DNA of 64,000 nt, taken from assembly GCF_039525805.1 (NCBI RefSeq), contig NZ_BAAAHZ010000012.1; one strand, given 5' to 3'. Within the stretch, counting starts at the first letter, position 1. Each line of letters starts with the position of its first letter. The notes under the pieces are model-generated. The model was not told where the DNA came from. It saw only the letters and a program-made list of their open reading frames with translations, and made no database searches. The translations under genes and the position numbers were made by a program. Shown here piece after piece: positions 59,085-64,000 of the stretch. This DNA is from Dietzia natronolimnaea (lineage in GTDB: Bacteria; Actinomycetota; Actinomycetes; Mycobacteriales; Mycobacteriaceae).

Positions 59085-60640
59085 GAGGTGCTGTCCTCCG
59101 TCTGGACCGATGGGTCGGTGTAGTGCATGCGTCTGATGATTTCCTCGGCCGCGCGGGCCCGGTCGTCGAAGGGGAAGACCGCGCCGTCGATCTCCTGCCC
59201 GGTCTCGTGGCCCTTGCCCGCGATCACCACCGCGTCGCCGGCACGGGCCCAGTCGATCGCCGCGGCGATCGCGGCCCCCCTGTCCCCTATCTCCTCGATG
59301 CGGGTCCCGTCGGGGGCGGCGGACTCGGCACCGGCGCGGACGGCCTCGCGGATCGCGGCCGGGTCCTCGCTGCGCGGGTTGTCGTCGGTCACCACCACGA
59401 GGTCCGCGACCTCCGCGGCCGCCGCCCCCATCAGAGGTCGCTTGCCCGGGTCCCTGTCCCCGCCGGCGCCCAGGACGACGGCCACCCGGCCCCGGGTCTG
59501 CGCACGGACGGAGCGCAGGACCGCGGCGACCGCGGCGGGTTTGTGGGCGTAGTCCACCAGCACCCGGAAGTCCTGGCCCCGGACCACGGGCTCGAGCCGG
59601 CCCGGAACCCTCACGTTCCGCAGCCCGGCGGCCGCGGCCCGCACGTCCAGCCCGAGGGAGTCGACGATCGCGAGCGCGACCAGTGCGTTGGCCACGTTGA
59701 AGCGGCCGAGCAGTGGCAGATCGACCTCCACGGTCACGCCGTGCGGTCCCCACGCGGCGAAGGCCTGTCGATCGCCGTCGGTGGTCAGTGCCTCGCCCGC
59801 CGTCCAGTCGGCCGACCCGCGGGGATCGGCCGAGACGGTCACCGCGTCCGGTCGGGACGCCAGCAGTCGCCTCCCCCAGTCGTCGTCGATCACGATCACG
59901 GCCCGTTCGGCGGGCCGCACCGCGGAACCCGTGTCGGCGTCGGCGTCGAAGAGGCGGGCCTTGGCTTTGAAGTAGTCCTCCATGCTCGGGTGGAAGTCGA
60001 GGTGATCCTGGGAGAGGTTGAGGAACGCGCCGACGGCGAACCGTGTCCCGTCCACCCGGCCGAGCCGCAGCGCGTGGCTGGAGACCTCGGCGGCGACGGC
60101 GCGGGCGCCCTCCGAGCGCATCGCACCCAGCAGCGCCTGGAACTCGGGGGCCTCGGGGGTCGTGAGGCTGCTCGGCAGGTGCCGCCCGCCCACCCGGCTG
60201 CCCGTGGTGCCGATGATCCCCGCCACGAGGCCACAGCCCTCGAGTGCGGCCTCCACCAAATACGAGGTGGTGGTCTTGCCCGACGTCCCGGTGATCCCCA
60301 CGACGTCCAACTCCGCGGACGGGTCCCCGACGATGGCCGCCGCCACCTCGCCCAGGACGGACCGCGGCCGGGGGTGCACGAGGACCGGGACACGGTCGGC
60401 GGCGGGCCCCATCAGTTCCAGCCCCTCGGCGTCCGTGAGCACCGCCGAGGCGCCCGCCTCGACCGCGGTCGCACAGAACGAGGCGCCGTGGATCCTGGTT
60501 CCGGGCAGCGCCGCGAAGAGGGTGCCGGGCAGCGCGTCCTGGGCCCGGATGGTGGCGCCGGTGAGCTCCGTGTGGGCTGCCGCCCTGTCGCCGAGGAGGC
60601 CGGCGCGCACCGCGTCCGCCAGCTGTGCCGCTGTCGTCAT
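59081..60640 (-). CDS. murE: UDP-MurNAc-L-Ala-D-Glu:meso-diaminopimelate ligase
   Basis: 519 residues. Sugar-nucleotide-binding block DALPGTLFAALPGTRIHGASF, ATP loop VVGITGTSGKTTTSYLVEAAL, then HLPSSLTTPEAPEFQ, LSQDHLDFHPSMEDYFKAKARLF and the motif VVTDDNPRSEDP. DNPR is the meso-diaminopimelate signature (Lys-type enzymes differ), so this wall is of the mDAP type. Start: ATG 60640 with GAGG seven bases upstream. ftsI ends 75 bp upstream; murF begins in its stop. Confidence 0.95.
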   Translation of the reverse strand: MTTAAQLADAVRAGLLGDRAAAHTELTGATIRAQDALPGTLFAALPGTRIHGASFCATAVEAGASAVLTDAEGLELMGPAADRVPVLVHPRPRSVLGEVAAAIVGDPSAELDVVGITGTSGKTTTSYLVEAALEGCGLVAGIIGTTGSRVGGRHLPSSLTTPEAPEFQALLGAMRSEGARAVAAEVSSHALRLGRVDGTRFAVGAFLNLSQDHLDFHPSMEDYFKAKARLFDADADTGSAVRPAERAVIVIDDDWGRRLLASRPDAVTVSADPRGSADWTAGEALTTDGDRQAFAAWGPHGVTVEVDLPLLGRFNVANALVALAIVDSLGLDVRAAAAGLRNVRVPGRLEPVVRGQDFRVLVDYAHKPAAVAAVLRSVRAQTRGRVAVVLGAGGDRDPGKRPLMGAAAAEVADLVVVTDDNPRSEDPAAIREAVRAGAESAAPDGTRIEEIGDRGAAIAAAIDWARAGDAVVIAGKGHETGQEIDGAVFPFDDRARAAEEIIRRMHYTDPSVQTEDSTS

Positions 60641-60715
60641 AGCCTGTCCTCGACCCGCCTCTCGTTGTCCGTGACCCCCCGTGAACCCGCTACACGCTAC
60701 CTTGCCGGTCGCGGG

Positions 60716-62629
60716 TCACTGCGCCTGCAGGATCAGGTCGGCTGCGGGGGCGGACGGCGGGATGTTGTCCCGGTTGACCAGCCAGGAGGCGATGTCGTGG
60801 AACAGCGGCGCGGCGGACGCGCCGAGGGTGCCGCGCTGGGGGGCGTCGAGCATGATCGAGATCACGTACCGCGGATCGTCGGCGGGCAGGATCCCGGAGA
60901 AGGTGATCCAGTACCGGGAGTTGGAGTAGCACGCACACGACGGGTCGATCTGCTGGGCCGTGCCGGTCTTACCGCTGATCTGGTACCCGGCCACCGCGGC
61001 CTGAGGGCCGGTTCCCGCCTGTGCTCCCGGCCCGGACTGGACCACCGAGCGGAACATGTCACGCACCGTGCGAGCGGTCTGCTCACTCACCACCCGCTCG
61101 CCCTCCGGTCGCTCGGACGCATGGGTCTCACCGTCCGGGTCCACCCGCTCGGCGACGATCCGGGGCGGCACCCGGACCCCGTCGTTGGCGATCGTCTGAT
61201 AGATGCCCGCCATCTGCAGGGTCGTCATGGACAACCCCTGGCCGATCGGCAGGTTGGCGAAGGTACCGCCCTGCCAGTTCTGCAGGTCGGGCACCAACCC
61301 GTCCGATTCACCGGCGAGTTCGATCCCGGAGCGCTGCCCCAACCCGAACTTCTCCAGGTACTCCGAGTACGGCTCCTTGCCGACCCGCTGGGCCAGCATG
61401 AGGGTCCCGACGTTGGAGGACTTCCCGAAGATGCCCGTGGTCGTGTACGGCGTGGGACCGTGCTGCCACGCATCGGAGACGGTCACCCCCTCCATGCTGA
61501 TGCTCCCGTCGACGGAGTGGACCTCCCCGGGATCGGTCAGCCCGGCCTCGATCGCCGCGGCGGCGGTGATGATCTTCTGCACCGACCCGGGCTCGAACGG
61601 CGAGGTGATCGCCGGGTTACCGAGGTCGGCCCCGCGCTCGAGCTCGGCGCCGATCCCCACCGCGGGGTTGAAGGTGTTGTCGTTGGCCATCGCGCGGACC
61701 TCGCCGGTCCGGGCGTCCAACACGACCGCGGACGCGCTCTGCGCACCCGAGGAGTCCTTGGCGGACTGCACCGCCTTCTGGACGTGCCACTGCAGGTCCG
61801 CATCCAGGGTCAGACGGATCGTGTCGCCGTCACGCGGTGCCGAGACGTTCCGCAGCGTCCCCGGGATCACCGTGTCGTCCTGGGCCCTGTCGAAGGTCTG
61901 TCGGCCGTCCTCGCCGTCGAGTTCGTCGTTGAAGGACGCCTCGATACCCTGCAGGCCGATGAGCTTGCCGTCGTCGCTCTTCGACGTGGCTCCCACCACG
62001 TTGGCCGCGAGGGCTCCGCCCGGGTACTCGCGGATGTCCACACGCTCCGCGCCGATCATGGGGAACTTCCTGGTGATCGCGTTGGCCTGGGTCACGTCGA
62101 CGTTGCGGACGAGGTAGGTGAAGCCACCCTCGGACGTGAGCTTGGCCTCGATCTCCTCGCGGTCCACCTTCTCCCCGAGCACGGACTCGAACTCGTCGCC
62201 GATCTCGTCGACCAGCTGGTCCCAGGTGGGTTTGGTGCGGTCCAGTTCCCTGCGCGCCTCGGCGTTGCGCTGCTCGACCAGTGGCTGGATGGACAGATCA
62301 CGGGCTTCCCGGGTGAACGCGATCGGGTCGCCGTGCACATCGACGATGGCGCCACGGGTGGCGGGGAGCACCTGGTGGACCTGCCGTTGGCTCTCCGCCC
62401 GGGCCGCGAGTTCGGTGCCACCGATCGTCTGTACCCACAGCAGCTTGACCAGCGCGATCACCATGATCACCACGAAGGCTGAGCGCATCCACGTGAACCG
62501 CCGGTCCGTCGACGCCGCGGTGAGGACCCTGCCGGAGCGGGTGGGGGGCCGACCGTCACCCGACCGGCTGCCGCGAGGGGCCCCCGAGGAGACCCGCGGT
62601 CCCTGTCCCGGGTTGCGTCGATCGGTCAT
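60716..62629 (-). CDS. ftsI: Septal transpeptidase FtsI (PBP3, PbpB)
   Basis: 637 residues, class B penicillin-binding protein. Cytoplasmic basic tail ~1-45 with one helix at ~48-66, a dimerisation domain (QRQVHQVLPATRGAIVDVHGDPIA) and the transpeptidase domain with the active Ser in EPGSVQK (S349-K352), SSN (404-406) and KTG (554-556). It cross-links septal peptidoglycan with FtsW. The N-terminal tail (ASTDRRFTWM) is typical of actinobacteria. It sits after the ftsL-like gene, 26 bp away. Confidence 0.95.
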   Translation of the reverse strand: MTDRRNPGQGPRVSSGAPRGSRSGDGRPPTRSGRVLTAASTDRRFTWMRSAFVVIMVIALVKLLWVQTIGGTELAARAESQRQVHQVLPATRGAIVDVHGDPIAFTREARDLSIQPLVEQRNAEARRELDRTKPTWDQLVDEIGDEFESVLGEKVDREEIEAKLTSEGGFTYLVRNVDVTQANAITRKFPMIGAERVDIREYPGGALAANVVGATSKSDDGKLIGLQGIEASFNDELDGEDGRQTFDRAQDDTVIPGTLRNVSAPRDGDTIRLTLDADLQWHVQKAVQSAKDSSGAQSASAVVLDARTGEVRAMANDNTFNPAVGIGAELERGADLGNPAITSPFEPGSVQKIITAAAAIEAGLTDPGEVHSVDGSISMEGVTVSDAWQHGPTPYTTTGIFGKSSNVGTLMLAQRVGKEPYSEYLEKFGLGQRSGIELAGESDGLVPDLQNWQGGTFANLPIGQGLSMTTLQMAGIYQTIANDGVRVPPRIVAERVDPDGETHASERPEGERVVSEQTARTVRDMFRSVVQSGPGAQAGTGPQAAVAGYQISGKTGTAQQIDPSCACYSNSRYWITFSGILPADDPRYVISIMLDAPQRGTLGASAAPLFHDIASWLVNRDNIPPSAPAADLILQAQ

Positions 62630-62655
62630 CGAGGGGCCTTTCGCAGATCGTGTCG

Positions 62656-63444
62656 TCAGTAGAGGGGGCCGGGCACCGGCGCGAGTGTCGCGGCGTCACC
62701 GCCCGGGGCGGGTACGGGAACCGGGGGTGCGGGGGCCACGGCCGGGGCCGGGTCTGCGGGTTGGTCCATCGGCGCCGGCGGCGCGACGGGGGCCGGACGA
62801 GCGGCGAGTGGCGGATACGGGACGGGGGCGACCCCGCGAGGGGTCCTGTCCTGGGGCGCCTGCGCGGGCGGTGCGTCGAATCCGCCCCGGTCGGGCGACG
62901 TCGACGGTTCGGACGCTACCGGAGCAGGCTGCAGCGGCTTGACCGGCGCGCCGAGCTTCGCCTCGGGCTCGCCGACCACCTCGATCACGCCGTCCGAACC
63001 CCTGGTGAGGATCGGCGCGCTGGCGACCCCGACCATCCCGAGCTTCTCGGCGCGCTGGGCCAGGACCTCCGCCGACCGGGCGCGCTCGTTGGACGCCTGG
63101 AGGGCCTCCATGCGTTCGACGAGCTGGACGTTGGCGTCACGCGCGTTCTTGAGGTTGTAGGTGTCCTGGGTGGTCTGTGCGGACAGCAGGAGAGTGCCGC
63201 CGACGCCGGTACCGATGAGGAGGAGCATGACGACGACGAAGGGGATCCTCCCCGCGAGGTCGGCGGGACTCAGCCGTTCCGCGGGGACGACCACCGTCCG
63301 GCGGCCCCGGACAGAGCGGGTGACCGGCTTCCGGCGCAGGCCCACGGCCCCGACGCCTCTGACCGGCTCGGCGCCCTCGGTGGTGGTGCCGCGCCGGGTG
63401 TCGAGGTCGTCGGCGGGATCCGACGTGTCGATCGTGCTCGTCAT
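62656..63444 (-). CDS. FtsL-like divisome protein
   Basis: 262 residues, type II membrane topology: Arg-rich cytoplasmic tail ~1-65, one helix ~68-90 (IPFVVVMLLLIGTGVGGTLLLS), a short coiled coil with NLKNARDANVQLVERMEALQ and the block RAEKLGMVGVASAPILTR, and a long Pro/Ala-rich extracytoplasmic tail ~165-262. This is the actinobacterial FtsL position and layout (as in Rv2164c). The leucine-zipper part would pair with an FtsB-type protein to activate FtsWI. The ATG overlaps the rsmH stop (ATGA). Confidence 0.83.
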   Translation of the reverse strand: MTSTIDTSDPADDLDTRRGTTTEGAEPVRGVGAVGLRRKPVTRSVRGRRTVVVPAERLSPADLAGRIPFVVVMLLLIGTGVGGTLLLSAQTTQDTYNLKNARDANVQLVERMEALQASNERARSAEVLAQRAEKLGMVGVASAPILTRGSDGVIEVVGEPEAKLGAPVKPLQPAPVASEPSTSPDRGGFDAPPAQAPQDRTPRGVAPVPYPPLAARPAPVAPPAPMDQPADPAPAVAPAPPVPVPAPGGDAATLAPVPGPLY

Positions 63445-64000
63445 GGGGTTCTCCCGTCGATACGCCGGACGCAGCGCACCCGGACCGAGGCCGAGCGCGG
63501 GTTGTGATCGATCTCGGACTGTGAGGCCTTCTCCGCACCGCGGGTCACGGCCTCGAACTCGGGACCGTGTCCGGGCAGTTCCACCGGCAGACCGGCCGGG
63601 GTGCGCGAGGCGGTCCGGGTGGTCAGTTCCCGCTTGACGATCTTGTCCTCGAGCGAGTGGTACGCCATGAACACCGCCCGCCCGTCACCCCTCAGCAGGT
63701 CGAGGTACCCGGGGACCGCGTTCTCCACGGCCTCGAGCTCGGCGTTGACCTCGATGCGCAGCGCCTGGAAGACACGTTTGCCCGGATGCCCACCGGTGCG
63801 GCGGGCGCCCTGCGGGATGGTGTCGTAGAGCAGCTCGACGAGCTGGGCGCTGGAGGCGACCGGATCTGTCTCACGGCGACGCACGATCGCGGAGGCGATC
63901 TGACGCGCGAACCGCTCCTCGCCGTAGACGCGGAAGATCCTGGCGAGGTCGTCACGCGGGTAGTCCGCCAGGATGTCGGCGGCGGTCGGGCCGGTGGTGG
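63441..64000 (-). CDS. rsmH: 16S rRNA (cytosine-1402-N4)-methyltransferase RsmH, 5' part cut off
   Basis: SAM-dependent methyltransferase acting on C1402 in the decoding centre of 16S rRNA. Only the C-terminal ~185 residues are visible; the frame runs open to the window end, where ADILADYPRDDLARIFRVYGEERF is the family's conserved stretch, followed by QALRIEVNAELEAVENAVPG, LRGDGRAVFMAYHSLEDKIVKREL and NPRSASVRVRCVRRI. The upstream catalytic SAM motifs lie outside. First gene of the dcw cluster; its stop overlaps ftsL. Confidence 0.93.
   Translation of the reverse strand, partial: TTGPTAADILADYPRDDLARIFRVYGEERFARQIASAIVRRRETDPVASSAQLVELLYDTIPQGARRTGGHPGKRVFQALRIEVNAELEAVENAVPGYLDLLRGDGRAVFMAYHSLEDKIVKRELTTRTASRTPAGLPVELPGHGPEFEAVTRGAEKASQSEIDHNPRSASVRVRCVRRIDGRTP

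Noticed and set aside
59123..62482. 1119-codon open frame opposite murE and ftsI
   Set aside because: Same antisense artefact: both minus-strand genes carry full active-site motifs, the plus-strand frame none.
63441..63884. Short complete protein starting at 63884
   Set aside because: The frame stays open with RsmH motifs to base 64000, so this is the tail of a longer gene.

Overview
The window is about 64 kb of very GC-rich (roughly 70 %), densely packed DNA from an actinomycete of the Mycobacteriales. Evidence for this is the Wag31/SepF/FtsQ-type division cluster, a MurE with the meso-diaminopimelate motif, GlgX-TreY-TreZ trehalose enzymes, an ileS gene with an actinobacterial T-box leader, an Mtb12-type lipoprotein, and gene order close to what I remember of the Mycobacterium tuberculosis Rv1536-Rv1565 and Rv2145-Rv2165 regions and of Corynebacterium ndnR-nadA-nadC. 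Dietzia is my best genus guess (inference only). I see no tRNA, rRNA, IS element, CRISPR array or prophage. Genes abut or overlap, GTG starts are frequent, and many start codons sit 6-8 bases after a TAnnnT box, as expected for leaderless mRNAs.

Left part (1-12.4 kb): the 3' end of an NRPS-independent siderophore operon (an N-hydroxylase, then a fused acyltransferase-IucA/IucC synthetase whose tail carries 18-bp tandem repeats and a hairpin). After it come a YjbR-like gene, a secreted protein, an alkaline-phosphatase-superfamily enzyme behind an array of four CGTCAC boxes spaced exactly 22 bp, a membrane-anchored protein, a divergent Baeyer-Villiger-type monooxygenase/zinc alcohol dehydrogenase pair, a phosphohistidine phosphatase coupled to NAD(P)HX dehydratase, and two lineage-specific proteins.

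Middle part (12.4-43.9 kb): a NAD de novo module (nadA-nadC with a divergent NrtR/NdnR-type regulator and a clear palindromic operator, no nadB), an acyltransferase-3/SGNH protein, glgX, treY and, 4 kb away, treZ, separated by an S4 protein, a WYL regulator with a divergent VOC protein, a nitroreductase and a YigZ protein. Then follow ilvA, dnaE, rarD, a hypothetical gene, rluD-lspA, two lipoproteins, an asparaginase, dinB and ileS with its T-box leader.

Right part (44-64 kb): the whole division and cell-wall (dcw) cluster on the minus strand. In transcription order: rsmH (cut by the window end), ftsL-like, ftsI, murE, murF, mraY, murD, ftsW, murG, murC, ftsQ, ftsZ, pgeF, yggS, sepF, yggT, wag31 and a small membrane protein. 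Seven ATGA or TTGA stop/start overlaps link rsmH-ftsL, murE-murF-mraY-murD and ftsW-murG-murC, so the peptidoglycan precursor enzymes are probably made in step. ftsZ has its own upstream region with hairpins and probably its own promoter.
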